NCBI GenBank assembly: GCA_034670405.1
Contig: JAXDDX010000001.1
Coordinates: 519,501 to 583,500 of the forward strand
Direction: 5' to 3'
From: Hoplostethus atlanticus
Lineage: Eukaryota; Chordata; Actinopteri; Trachichthyiformes; Trachichthyidae
DNA length: 64,000 bases
Shown here: positions 13,347 to 25,304 of the stretch, piece by piece
Layout: every line of letters begins with the position of its first letter
Numbering within the stretch: position 1 is the stretch's first letter
The notes under the pieces: generated by a model
The model's database searches: none
Told to the model about the DNA's origin: nothing
The model's input: the letters and a program-made list of their open reading frames with translations, nothing else
Made by a program: the position numbers and the translations under genes

Positions 13347-14025
13347 TGCTTTTCACACTACACTTAACCCCGGGCTAACGTCTTTCTTAACCCTGGGTTA
13401 AGGACGCATTTAACCCCGGGCTAAGCAGCGTTTCACACTTGCATTTTTGAAAGAGGGTTAACACCGCTTTTAACCCTGGGTTAACAAACCCTGCTACGAA
13501 GCAGGGTTAGCACCAATTTTGTGGTGCTATCCCCGAAACGCGGTGCTAAGAACAATAGTGTGAAACGTTGTGGGGTTAGAATGTAACAGGGGTTAGAATG
13601 TAACAGGGGTTAGAATGTAACAGGGGTTAGAATGTAACAGGGTTAGAATGTAACAGGGGTTAGAATGTAACAGGGGTTAGAATGTAACGGGTTAGAATGT
13701 AACAGGGGTTAGAATGGAACGGGTTAGAATGTAACAGGGGTTAGAATGTAACAGGGGTTAGAATGTAACGGGTTAGAATGTAACGGGTTAGAATGTAACG
13801 GGTTAGAATGTAACAGGGGTTAGAATGGAACGGGTTAGAATTAGAAGGGGTAGGAAAGGTAAACGTTAGCATAAACATTAACCTGGGGTCTACAAGTTTA
13901 CAGTGTGAAATCCTGAACACTGACTACCCGGGGTCAATTGTTAGCCCAGGGTTAAAGAAAACTAGGGTGAAACGTGAGATAAGTTAACCCAGGGCTATTA
14001 TAACATATTCAAGTGTGAAAAGCCC
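13347..14025. mobile_element. Harbinger-type MITE candidate with an internal minisatellite
   Basis: The left end TGCTTTTCACACT and the right end AGTGTGAAAAGCCC are inverted copies over about 12 bp (GCTTTTCACACT). They are flanked by TTA at 13,344-13,346 and 14,026-14,028, the 3-bp TWA-type duplication used by PIF/Harbinger elements. Subterminal words such as TTAACCCTGGGTTAA and CCCGGGCTAA recur in both orientations at both ends, and TGTGAAA repeats, as in compact MITEs. There is no coding sequence. The middle (13,573-13,850) is a tandem G-rich minisatellite. The outermost 2-3 bases differ between the ends, so the boundary is approximate. Confidence 0.6.
13573..13850. repeat. Minisatellite, 15-17 bp units (GGGGTTAGAATGTAACA)
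   Basis: About 17 head-to-tail units. Longer units read GGGGTTAGAATGTAACA and shorter ones GGGTTAGAATGTAAC, with a few AATGGAAC variants. Long and short units interleave, which suggests several rounds of slippage or unequal exchange. Each unit carries a GGGTTAG word, so one strand has regularly spaced G runs. The array lies wholly inside the MITE candidate. Confidence 0.92.
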
Positions 14026-14028
14026 TTA

Positions 14029-17000
14029 AGTTGTACACGCAGAGATCTGTCCTCATCATGGCCAAAATGATGGCACATCCTTCATCTTGAGAAACTTTGT
14101 GAACAAATATTTTGTATTGTTGATATTTTTGAGTCCTTGAGCGTTATTTCATTAATATTTCATTAATATTTCACATGCACAGAGAACGCCCCTAGAAAGC
14201 ACTAGGTGAAAATGTCAAGAGAGGCATTGTTTACCACTGTTTTCTATTTTTCTAGGGGAAGAAGGAAGGAGAGTATTCAAAACATGCCAAAAACTCATTG
14301 GGTAAATGCATTAAACAAACCCCCTTTATCCAGTATGCATCCACCTAACAAAGAAAATCACTTGAGTTGGGGGCCAGTTAGGCTTTAAATGTTGAGGGGA
14401 AAACAGGCGCTGTCTGGGAAAATAACCCCATCACAAATCCAACAGCTCCAAATCCAAGCTCTCCCTGATACCTTTGATACAGTACAACGCAGCCTTGCTC
14501 GCGTCATGGTGGGCTTGCTTTTAGTGGGGCTCACATTTTGAAGGCTGCTTTGTATTGAGATGTTTTCCCCCCCCCCCCCGTTCCCACCCTCTCTGACAGC
14601 AAGCACATTGATAAGGACAGACGACGAGACAGAGGAGCAGAGCAATGGAGAGAGAGGGAGCTCGCGACAAGGAGGTAATAATTCCTCGTCTGCCGGGGGG
14701 GGGGGGGACATCGAAAGCCCCTTGACTTAGATGAATTTTGACAGACGCTGGGCACACCCCATCAATATCCTCCACCGGCATTAAATTAACATCCAAAAAA
14801 CCAGGCTGGATACCTGGTCATAAAGCCGTGGCCCCGTGACGAAGGATTTGAACCCTAACAAGGAAGCGTGACGAATCTGCAAATCCTAAGATGGCCTGCT
14901 AAGTGACAACCCGGATCTGCCGTGAAAGCGGAGCCGTCTGAATCGCTTGCCCGAACAACAGACACACAAAATGAATACAGGAGCCAAGGCCGCACTGATT
15001 GGAAGATTACACCGTAAACATCTAAATGATCCGCGGCACTCGGTTGTGCTGAAGGGCATCACTGTCCTTATCATTCACTCCCTCCGACATAAAGGAGATT
15101 CAACCGTTTATATTGGAACGTCTTGTAACTTGTACGCAGATATCAAGATACGACAGCAAAGGAATATATCAGAGTGCCTGAGTGATCTTTGTGAGGGCCT
15201 TATCTCTAAAAGACACAGTTTCCAAGATTTCATTTCATATTTAATGAAGTTTCACTGACTAATAAAGAAGTCTTCGTAAACAAATTAAAACTTGTGAGTT
15301 ATTAGTTCTCTGTGGCACATTATTGCACCGCCACCCTCCGAAAAACTTTACAAGAATTCTAAGTTTTGCCCTTGCGAAGACGGGCATACAGCAGAATAAG
15401 TCAAACAGACAGCCTATGCAGGACTGAGTCTGTAATGTAGATCTATGATGCTGGACAGGGTCAGTGGAGGCAGTGGAGTGTGTTTTAGTGCACCATAACC
15501 TCAGACAAATGGGCAAGATGGGGTAGTGCTATGGGAAAAAAAAGATCCCACTCTGCTCTTCGTGACTTTCTGTTGGCAATGAGTATTTAAGACAAACTCA
15601 AGTTGGGAGGGAGTTTGTGTTCATGACTGGTTACCTTTCATTTGCAACGCTTATTTATCCTGTAAAATGCTCATTTTGTAATCGGTATTTGGTTGAAAGG
15701 GTAAGTGGTCAATACCCAGATAATTAGTTGCAGATCAGAATATATAGATAAATTCTAATTGCTTGCATGTTGTCAGTCAATATCAATTTCTTGTTCCCAC
15801 TGCACTCAATGTAATTTGGGTTGCAGCTCATCTCACAGACGTCCTGCAGTCAAATGGAGGATTTAAACTCTCCAATACATCCAGCTCTCCAATAAAGGCC
15901 TCATGCCTGCAAGCGTATCATTTAGATTGACGACAGGGGCAGAAGCAATTGAAGTGAACTTAAGTCTACCCCCTGCCCTATAAATAATATTTAATCCCTC
16001 TTTGGAAGGGAGAATTGGTAATGAGTCCCAGAGCTTTTTTGATGCATCACATTGCCTTCAGCTACAGCTGACACCAATAGGATATAAGCTAGACAGTTTT
16101 TCAAGGCCTACAATGGTGAGACACCACAGCATTTCCAAGACCAGATCAATCAAAGCAAGTCTGGTTAAATCAGTATATCTTTAAGAAACACATCAAGTCC
16201 TTTGTCTGAAATGTGCGAGAGGTCGTATGAGGGAAAGAATGTGAGATAAGTAGGAAGGAGTATATCATCCTTTGAGGTATTATTGAAATCTAACCAAAGA
16301 AGTATTATTATTATTTCAGATCCAACTTTTAAACAAGAAATATTTTAAGGACTGTGCAGAAATCCAGTAAAGAGAAGCTTTTGCTCCATTTAGTAAATAC
16401 AGAGGCTGATATTGTCACATAAGAATGTCAGTGTGAGGGCACTAGTCATTATTTTTTCAATGTTAATGGTTTTGTTAAAGTATCTTCATTCAGTGGAATC
16501 ATGTTGATTTTGATGTTTAAGTGTTTATGCAAAATGATCCCTTACAACTGACCAGCATGGTGAACCTAATGACTTCAATAATAATACCATAACAAAACAT
16601 GTCAGCTACTGGCTGTCCAGGATATGGACCATGGCATATTTGTTTTTAATCACTCAAAGCGTTTTGTATTTTGGCTGCAGAATACCTCATCTGGCCTCAA
16701 GGAACATAAAAATCAGCCTATCCAGTCCAGCAACATGCTTATCTGTTAACCAGCTATTAAAAAGTGTTGCCAGCCTTAATATACTACCCTGCTGTTTCAC
16801 AGTGATACAAGGTGAGCGTAATATTACTTAAATGGTGAGTAAATAGATTCCATGGGGAATAAGAGCCGTCAGCAGTCCGATCCAATAAAGAAGCAAGCAG
16901 AGAGAGCATGAAGGGAAGATGAATGAATCTTATTAAAGAGTACTGATGCCTGGTCAGCAGGAAAATGAAGAAATACCCAGAATGTCCCACACCTGCAGCC

Positions 17001-17224
17001 ACACAGAGCAGCCTTTGTGCCATCTCACTCCCTTGCATCTCACCTGGTCGTGAGCAGAGGTTTTACTCATTAGAAGCTCGGATCATTTCAAGCTCAAGCT
17101 TAAATACAAATGAGCTCATGAACAAAAAAATTGCTTGCTTTGTTCCCCGACAGCGTACTATATTAAATAGACACATTCATTAAAGTAAGTTATTTTTTTA
17201 AAACTTACTTAAGCAGGCAAATTT
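14029..17224. other. No recognisable gene; paired C13 and G13 runs
   Basis: About 3.2 kb without a defensible exon. A C13 run (14,567-14,579) and a G13 run (14,695-14,707) lie 115 bases apart. The segment 14,940-15,290 is compositionally balanced and carries a 103-codon frame with no recognised motif, so it could be a conserved non-coding element or chance. Confidence 0.4.
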
Positions 17225-17490
17225 ACTACAAATGCAATCTAATTCATCCGTGCACACCAGGAGCTGCCGATTACGACCTGCAATCTTGTACTGGTGGGTT
17301 CAGCACAAACCACTGGAGCTATTACAGATTAAGTGCTTTGCCCAAAGGCGCCTCAGTATCGGTTGAGGGAGAAGAGAGTCTGTCTTCTTCATTTTCCCTG
17401 TTAATTTATTCATTCAATTTCGCAGCCAGACTGGCCACTTCCCGCTCACAAGCTTGCTTCTCTAAACATTAGCCTACTCCTGTCCCCATA
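17225..17490. repeat. Teleost interspersed repeat with an 'AAGTGCTTTGCCCAAAGG' module
   Basis: The stretch contains AAGTGCTTTGCCCAAAGGCG, then CCTCAGTATCGGTTGAGGGA, a CT-rich spacer, AGCCAGACTGGCCACTTCCC and CACAAGCTTGCTTCTCTAAA. That order fits a repeat abundant in fish genomes, known from general experience. A related AAGTGCCTTGCTCAAGGG module occurs at 32,384-32,410. The class is uncertain; LINE 3'-region derived is likely. Confidence 0.5.
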
Positions 17491-17636
17491 TTAATTTGAT
17501 GGTGTATTTCTTTCGTAAATTGACTTACTTCAGGTTGAATGTTGGGGCTTGACATTACACGAGGAAGGAATTTTTCACAAGCGGACGGGTTGGACCAGAA
17601 CAAACACAGAAAGTGGCTCAGTGCTTTGCTCATAGT

Positions 17637-18550
17637 GTTTTTTTTTTATTACTTTATTGCAGGTTTTTACATTACAAGTTATCAGCTTCCTCACTTGTTT
17701 TATTCATCCTGGCACATTTATACATTTGTACTACAGACAGTACAAAGAAAGAAAGGAATAAGAAATAAGTAATTTAGGAAAGAAAGCTAAAAACAAAACT
17801 TAAGTGGACAAGGGCAAGAACAGGGCCTAGGACATCAGTTAGCCCCAGTGCAGACCTTGAAAGGAAAAAAAAACTGCAATACTCTCTCTTAGTTTTACTG
17901 TTCCACTCCATCTATTGCTGTGACCCATTTACTCCAGTTTCTTTTAAGTGCCTCTTCTCTGTTTCTCAACTTATAAGTGATTCTTTCCATTTCATTTGAT
18001 CTCTTCGACTGTTCGTTTCCAGGTGTTAATAGATGGTGATTTAACATCCAGCCAATTCCCAGTGATTTGTTTTAATGCGGCTATGCGTATTATTGTATAC
18101 AAATATTTATCTCCTTCCCTCTCTATTTCTAGTGGGATGGTACCTAATACAATATTGGACGGTTGTAACGGTTTCTTTAAATGAAAATGAAAAATGTTTG
18201 CGATTTTCTCCTAAACTGCCCCCCAAAACGTTTTCAACACTGGGCAGAAATAAAAAATGTGTGCATGGTTAGCTTCCTGTTCCGCATTTTCCCTCCAGCA
18301 TTCGCCACTATACTTGATAGATTGTATTTTGATGTGATTTTTGGTGTTGCGAAAAACCTCATGTTCATTTTCCAGGCGAATTCATTCCAATATTTTGATT
18401 GTGTTGTCTTAAAGATTCTTTTACATGCTTCTTTCCAATCTTCTTCCACAATTGTTATTGCCAGTTCCGTTTCCCATTTATCTTTGGTGTTGTCGACATT
18501 TACCTTTAAAAAAAAAAAAAATCTGTATTGGTATTACTGGTTGAAATTTT
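17637..18550 (-). mobile_element. L1-type LINE, 3' end of ORF2 (5'-truncated, decayed)
   Basis: The minus strand from about 18,507 encodes KVNVDNTKDKWETELAITIV, EEDWKEACKRIFK and TTQSKYWNEFAWKMNMRFF, the conserved C-terminal region of fish L1 ORF2 proteins (endonuclease/reverse transcriptase). The part with HAHIFYFCP-like residues, related to the L1 zinc-knuckle region, follows after frameshifts, then LDVKSPSINTWKRTVEE. The element ends in AATAAA and a poly(A), seen as T10 at about 17,638-17,648. The endonuclease and RT domains are absent, so this is a 5'-truncated insertion. Stops and frameshifts make it non-functional. No clear target duplication was found. The A-rich block at 18,509-18,521 is near the 5' limit. 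Confidence 0.8.
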
Positions 18551-20590
18551 TTAGTACACCATGAAATAACCACTAATTCTGCACAGTACTAGGAAGTAAA
18601 AGAGGATTTCAGCATAAAAATATGAGAAAATACAAATTTTGACAGGCTGACAAATGAAGAGTACTGGCCGGAAAGTGAGTTTTTGAAAGCCATATGCTTT
18701 ATTTATAAAGCATTCCTCGAAAGAAAGAACGGCAATAAAGACAACCAAACCTAAAAAAGCAGTGATAAAATAACCAGATAATAAAATAACAACAAAGGAG
18801 AAGATAATGGCAATCAAGCTAAATACAAAAGCTAAGTAAAAGCAAGTTCATAAATGTATGTTTTGATGAGTAGAAAGTGAAAGAAGCTAGCCTGATCTCC
18901 TCAGGCAGCTTGTTCCACAATACCACAAAGCAAAATGTGTTGTGAGGTGTGCTGTGCTGTGTTCATTTCATCGTGACTTTAGGGCTTGAGTCTCTAAGAG
19001 TTGCTCTCAAGACTTGTTTTACATCAAAGGTTTACTGAGCCAACAATCCCTCCAAATGAGCTTCAACAATGTCAAGTCAATGACAAGTTTCTGAAATACA
19101 CCAAGCTAGTGAGCTTGACTGTTGGGACACAACGTTTATAATATTGTATAATATTTGCTTTATGTTTGCAGCTGCTTAAGAATGTAAACTGTGAGGAGAG
19201 TCACATTCACATTTCACTAATATGTGCAAACCTTCATGAGAAAGTCAAAATGCTGCTCTCTGCTAACCATGACGTGTGTAGGCTGCAGCTAGTGGTCGAG
19301 AGCCTTTTGGTCTAGTTGGCAGGCTCTGTGTAATGCCTGCCAGCAGACATGCAGGGTGCCCAGGTGCACAGTGTGCAGACACCCCTCTGAGAAATCAAAC
19401 CTTCATTATTTATTAGGCTACAAAATGAAGCTGCGAGGAGGGGGTGAGTCAGCCGTGAAACTGGCAGGAGGGATGTTACTTCCTTGTTTGCCAGGGACGC
19501 AGGTTGGAGCACTGGGCATGTGCTGCTAGTAGCCGCACGAGCGGAAGATGAGAGTGATGTGGGATTCAATCCCGCCTACTGTGTGTGACAGGCCAAAAAT
19601 AGGCTATCAGATGGAGTTGTTAATTTCAAGATGGCACGCCGTCCTCTAGCCCCCCCACATCGAACGTTTCAGGCCCTAAATAATCTTTAATCTTGCCCCC
19701 TCATTCTCTCGCCCTACATTCCTCCTCTTCCTTCTGCCTCTACACTATTGTAATAGCTTAGAGCCGGTTCCAGCCTTGATTTTTCTTCTATTCAGGGCAT
19801 TTTCTTCGCTTTCATGAGCAATTTTCCATTACGTCTGGCCTAGCCTTATAGGCTCAACAAATGCCATTTGACTTCCTTTCCTCTGAATGGTGAAAAATGG
19901 GCAAATAGAAAGCTGTTTTCAATAATCCTGCCAATATGATGATTCAGTTGATCGTCACCCTGTTATACTTCTTGGAGCCACAATGAAATTGCAGTGTCCC
20001 CAAACTCCCAATTGTTCCATCTAACAACACATACCAATAGATGCCTACTATGAAATTATAATGTGGGGTTTTGTGCAAAACTTTTCATGTGAACAATGAC
20101 TGAATCACATCTATATGTGGAGTGTATTACATTACAACAAATGTGTGGGATCCCAACAATTAGTACAATATGGAGACAGACCAGTTTGCTCTATGAAACA
20201 CAGAAACCTTTGGTCCAATATAATTTAAAAAAAAAACTTTTACATTACATCAGCTATTACATTAATATAAAATACTTGATATAATCTTAAGAACACATGC
20301 AAGGACAACTTTTAGCCAGAAAGTAGTCTATTACCCTCTCCTGACGGCATTAGCATTACCAGGGGAGGGAATTTGATTTTGTGCATGCACATGGGTAATT
20401 GCAGTCAGTAAAATAATTTACTGGGTAAAGCAAAGCTCTCCACAAGTAAGTCCATATCTTTGTAGCGCTATTTTTCACTGTTTCCTCTATTTTTCTTGCC
20501 ACCAAACTGTGCATAAATGTACCGTCTCTACCGTCTACTATTTGTATGCTTATATCGTATTATTTTTTCCCCTGCTGAATTCTCTTACTT
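18551..20590. other. No recognisable gene
   Basis: About 2 kb. The phrase near 18,888-18,925 (GCCTGATCTCCTCAGGCAGC, then TTGTTCCACA) resembles 3' regions of fish LINEs but is too short to call. At 19,290-19,590 there is a TGGTCTAGTTGG word (tRNA A-box-like) and a GGGATTCAATCCC word (B-box-like) 240 bases apart, too far for a tRNA. Confidence 0.35.
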
Positions 20591-20653
20591 TTGCTGCTGC
20601 AACAACCTAATTTCCCCAAAGGGATCATTAAAGTTTAATCTGATCTAATCTAA
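20591..20653 (+). repeat. LINE-type 3' tail, copy 3
   Basis: TTGCTGCTGCAACAACCTAA, then TTTCCCCAAAGGGATCATTA, then AAG and an ATCTGATCTAATCTAA tandem tail. This is the best-preserved member of the tail family also present at 282, 2,291, 22,015 and 25,305. Confidence 0.7.
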
Positions 20654-22014
20654 AGAGTGATGCTGCTCTACCCGGCCATTGGTTATAAGACTCTTGGAAT
20701 CCAGATGCCGGGTGCGCACATCGGCAATTGCGTGAAACACCAGACATCGATCTGAACAGGATGTCAGAGTGACCAAGGTAGCCAAGAATGTTTGTGTGTC
20801 CTAAATAAAAGTTCTGTGGTCCTGAAGTAAAAAATACCGATCAATGGAATGTATAGATTGGTTCCCTAGTAATTACCACACAAACAGCCAAATTAGCTAA
20901 ACCGCTAATGCTAAATGACTGGAATTATAGGGGCAGCTACAACATGTTTCAAATCTCCACGTTCCAACACATTCAGTGGCCTACTACATGTCATCACACC
21001 AAGAACCAATAGCAAATGCCATCATTTAATGTCCTTAACATCACTCAGTCACCATGATTACAAAACAAGGCAGATAGAATACTGAGCAGCGTACACAATC
21101 CCATCAAGGGCAATTCGTCTATGTGTACATAACTTGGACTTTGTCCTTTCCCCCAGCTTTTCTTGCTGGTGGCCGAATTCAGAGCGTGTGTGTATTCACT
21201 TAGTGTGCATATTGAAACTGTTGAACCTCATTAAGACTAGCAACTCAGCTGCCAGACAGCCACAACCCTTCCACACCACAACCCCCCCCAGACCAAAAGT
21301 TGATTTGTGAAGGACATAAATAGAACTAAAGTCTTGTCATTGCTAATTCTAACTTCAGCATGTTGTGACTTGACTTTGGTGAAGGTCAAAACTTCAGCCA
21401 AGTATTAAGAATGAGACAACTTTGTCTGTGACCATGACCTAGACAGGAGTGACTTGTTTATCCTAGCTACTGGTGGTGTGGAGCTGTATATGTCACACAT
21501 ATGAAGCTATTTCCATACATGTTACCAAACTATTTGATCCAGGCGTTAACCTATGTGAGACTGAGAGCACAAAATCAGCTCTGGCACTATGCTATATGTC
21601 ATATGTCATACCGACATGCCGAATAAACGTGTGAAAACAGTGATTATGTTAACACATCAAGCATGCATAACTTTAGCATTTAACATCTTGTATTAGGTGG
21701 CAAAAATCTATTCAAATTGGACGATGCTGAAATAAGAGATGTCTTCATAATAAAAAAAAAACTTGACTCCTTAGCACACAGTGAACAAATGGGGAGGAAT
21801 CTCAGATAATAAGCAAACAGAGCAGAATTTAAAAACAAATAAATAGTCAGCCCTGTTCAAATTTGCCACTCAGTCTGGGGGCACAGTTGATACTGTGAAT
21901 AAGCCAGACCTTCTTCAGCAATGTATTTGGTGACACTTTGATGATGACGTTGTGTTGAATATGGTGTCTTATGTACTATATTACAGGCTTTTGTATGTGT
22001 GTGTTTGTTTTTTA
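20654..22014. other. No recognisable feature
   Basis: AT-rich, unique-looking and without a motif-bearing open frame. Confidence 0.4.
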
Positions 22015-22070
22015 TCTGACTCCTGTAGGCCAAGTTTCCCTATTTGGGATCATAAAGTATTGAACTAAAG
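22015..22070 (+). repeat. LINE-type 3' tail, copy 4
   Basis: CTGACTCCTGTAGGCCAAG, TTTCCCTATTTGGGATCATA, AAGTATTGAACTAAAG: a diverged relative of the tail at 20,591-20,653. Confidence 0.5.
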
Positions 22071-22271
22071 GTACATGGGGAAATGTTAAGCACATTTGTA
22101 TCGTATATATTCACAGGAATGTTACATAAATCTCCGCAAAAGATTTTTCCTTTCTCGGTGCAGTGAAAGGTAGATACTAGATATTAGATATTATTCAGAT
22201 CAAAAAGCCTGTAAGACCTTTTGCCCTCTGGGAATCAGTGATACTTGGAATCTGAATGCTTCACACAGGTG

Positions 22272-22438
22272 ATCTGCCCTGGTCCTGTGTGCTCAATGGA
22301 TAGAGCACAGTATTGCCACTCCAGTATTAGTGACTTTAACTTAAATTGAAGGATCCCATGCTCCTCTGTGGGTTGAGGAAACTCGACCAACCTTGAGTCT
22401 ATGAAACCTTTTCAAAACCTACTGGATAAACGCTAAAC
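22272..22438 (+). repeat. tRNA-derived SINE (decayed)
   Basis: The 5' part has a tRNA-like A-box region (TGTGCTCAATGGATAGAGCA), the usual TAGCTCAGTGG-type start of tRNA-derived SINEs. The 3' end reads CTACTGGATAAACGCTAAA, a diverged form of the GGATAAGAGCGTCTGCTAAA end shared by many fish SINEs. The B-box is degraded (AGGATCCCATGC). RNA polymerase III promoter activity is unlikely. Confidence 0.6.
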
Positions 22439-24761
22439 ATCATGGTGGTCAAGCTGAAAGCTAGGCTGTTTTTCTGATATCCTGAAAAGGGAACATTTCA
22501 CCCAACAAAAGCCCAACAAAATGAGATAAAAAACCAAAATGGAGGCAGGTTAGGCAGAGGAAAGGAGCCATAGTAACACATGGAGAGCCACCAACCCCTG
22601 AGGAAACAGGTTCTGGTGAGAGGTCCTTAGTGCTAGATTGGCCTTCAGTAATAGAGCCACTGTGGCAGCTACTCCTGCTGTTTTTCTGCAGGGGCTGAGA
22701 TCGACTTGCCAAGCTGTGGTGAAAATGGACCAGGGCCAAGCACTCGTAACCCTTCTGTCTCATGTTTTCTCATGCTCCCTCTTTCCTCACTCCCTCGCCT
22801 TCCCATCCTCTTTCTGTCCCTAACGTTCATAATCTCCCACCCTCTCCTCACTGATGTGTCTCCCATCCAGTCTCCCTACCTCTTTCCTCCCTCACAAGTT
22901 CTGACTTCATTTCTCACTCCCTCTCTCACCTCCCTCATGCACTCCCTCCTTCTTTCTCTCTTATTTTTTGTTTCTTTCTCTCTTTTTTCAGCTGTCAGTG
23001 TGGGAGTAAAAAGGATTAGTCAAACCAAAAGAGGGAGCAAAGCGCTAAATGACGCTATTGAATTCTGGCAAAATAAATTTGGGCTTCTCACGCCAAGTGA
23101 GAAGTTAAGTCTCAGGCAGTGCCATTTCCAGCACATCTAACATGATAACAGCGCATAATGAACTCATTTCAGGATGACAGTTATATTATCAAAAGCCTGC
23201 CACGACTGAGACTGTGCACATTCATTCAATGAGCAAACTGAACAGCTATCTTTTAACTACTGACTGCATTGCTGCCAAATTAGTACCAGATTCCTTACGT
23301 AAGGAATACAAATTCCTTACTTACCTGTATATTACAGTGAATACTTTGCTGTGGGAGGTCCACTGCCATTCATTTATTGTGGAATATAGTGAGGGCAGGA
23401 GAACAATTCACAATTGGGAAAACCGGAAGACCAAAATTATGGAAAAATTCACCACAAAAGCGCTCAAAAGGCAGTGGCTGAAACAACAGCTGAACATCAG
23501 GGTGAGAGGCCAAGCCTATATAAATCTTGGATAAACAAAGCACAGACAGCTCTTTATTGAGTCAGCCCCAAGATCCTCCGTAATGAGTTTGAATTCACCA
23601 AGAGAGAGCTGCTCTTTCAATAACATGGCACTGCTGGGATGAACGAGAACCAACAGTCTGGACTCGGCGAGCACCAGCTCCGTGCAGGGTTATGTGCCCA
23701 GGTGTGACAGGCGGGTAATGAAATTCCTCCCTTCTTTACGGTTAGCATCAATGTCGCTGTTCGAGCTCTGATAGCATCAGCGGTGAAGAAACACTATCCT
23801 GTGAGTGGCACATCACCTTAATGGTAGAGAGCCTGACCGGTAACTAACAGCATTAGAGTAGGTTGTACGCCAGCTGTGGGAGTAGACGGTATTACAATCC
23901 ATGGTGCCCTTCATGACGCTGAAGTACTATTTAGCAAGGCAAGCTGCTTCACTGAGATGACTGTAAAATCCACATGGGGTTGTGTGGGACTTTGTATGTG
24001 TGTACCAAGAAGGGATATTGATAGAAGTAACAACAAATTGTGCTTACCTTCTCTAAATTGCCTAATAATCATAACAGTTTCTTCAGATGAGTGTGCAGTT
24101 GCTTTCTATCAGAGACGATGGTAGGATTTTAGGACATCGGGGGTTTAGCCCAGATTCTCTACTAGAGTCGCAGCAGGGGGTCCAGCAGCATCGTCCCTAA
24201 AGAAAGCAGTTTGATTTTCAACAGCTAAATCCAAAGCAGTTTAGTACACTTTCAGAGGAATAATTTCCATCACCAAAAGCTATATTTGCCGTTGAGAATA
24301 CAAATACCTACTAGAACTTAGTCTTTGTTCTCTGATTTTTTAGTTCGGAAAGAGCTGTGAATGTCCCAAAGCTTATTTCAGTATCTAAATGTTGGCTGTA
24401 TTCACATATGTTACTAAACCGTTTCAATTTTCTGTAGACATTAAGGAAATACGAGGCAACGTCGCACATTGATGGCTCCAAATCACGGCGGGAGGTAACT
24501 GTTTGACATCAGTAACATCAGTGAACTGCACACAGCATGCTGGTGTTTACCAACCAGGTTTGTGATCGCTTTATACCAAAGGATACCAAAGGGAGGCAAA
24601 ATATCTAATGTGGTAATATCAGATCTCACTGCTGTTTCTCTGGAGACAGTTTGTATTTCACTCTTAAATTTTAATTTGTCGCTTCCTGTGGGCGGAGAAG
24701 TGTCCATACCGACACCAGAATGTCATCTGGACCAACAGGGTGAATCTATGGTGTCTCAATT
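22439..24761. other. No recognisable gene; CT-rich tract and an 18-bp palindrome
   Basis: 22,760-22,990 is a pyrimidine-rich CTCCCT/TTTCTC tract that opens a spurious 144-codon frame. 22,990-23,150 looks compositionally like a conserved non-coding block. A perfect 18-bp palindrome ATTCCTTACGTAAGGAAT lies at 23,290-23,307. No exon is supported. Confidence 0.4.
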
Positions 24762-24835
24762 TGGGGGATGGGATGCTCTTCTCTGTTGCAGCCCAAATTT
24801 AGGCTGATAAGACGGGTGTAGCTTTAAGCTTTCTT
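24762..24835 (+). repeat. Short interspersed repeat shared with 5.39 kb
   Basis: GGGATGGGATGCTCTTCTCT, GTTGCAGCCCAAATTTAGGC, TGATAAGACGGGTGTAGCTT: second copy of the unit at 5,393-5,463. Sequence upstream in the two copies is not clearly alike. Confidence 0.5.
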
Positions 24836-25304
24836 TAAAAAGTTTTTGAGTCCATCATAACTTAAAGGTGTGTTTGATATAGTTAAAAAAAAACGGATTT
24901 TCTGCAAAGAATAGTTGAAGTGTGGAATGGGGATCTTAATAAACTTAATCTAGCAGTGGGATGATAGTGTTTCAACATTGGGCACCGTACTGTAATTATG
25001 GATTAGGGCTTCAAAGAGTGACCGTGAGGCTTGTCTCATCTAACTGAGCATTGATTCCCAGACTCTCTCTGTCTCAATCCTCCACTGTCCTAGCTGTCCT
25101 CCCTCTCACTCCTCAATGAATTATACATATGAGATTAAACAGATTCAGGTAACAGGCCATCTCCCACAGTTAGGAGCCTCTTGCTTGGTGGAGTCATAAA
25201 GCAGCAACATTTCTGCTGCTGCATCACAGTACACTTCAGCAGTTTATGAATGTTGAATGATTCATTCATCGTCTCATGTCTGTCCTTCTAGTGAAGGACT
25301 TGAA

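Noticed and set aside
14947-15258. 103-codon frame, possible exon
   Set aside because: No known domain, no clear splice sites; kept only as a possible conserved non-coding block.
19290-19590. A-box-like TGGTCTAGTTGG and B-box-like GGGATTCAATCCC, possible tRNA
   Set aside because: Boxes are about 240 bases apart and no cloverleaf can form; a SINE core was not recognised between them.
22669-23140. 144-codon plus-strand frame with hydrophobic runs
   Set aside because: Produced by a CTCCCT/TTTCTC low-complexity tract; no motif, and overlapped by frames on the other strand.
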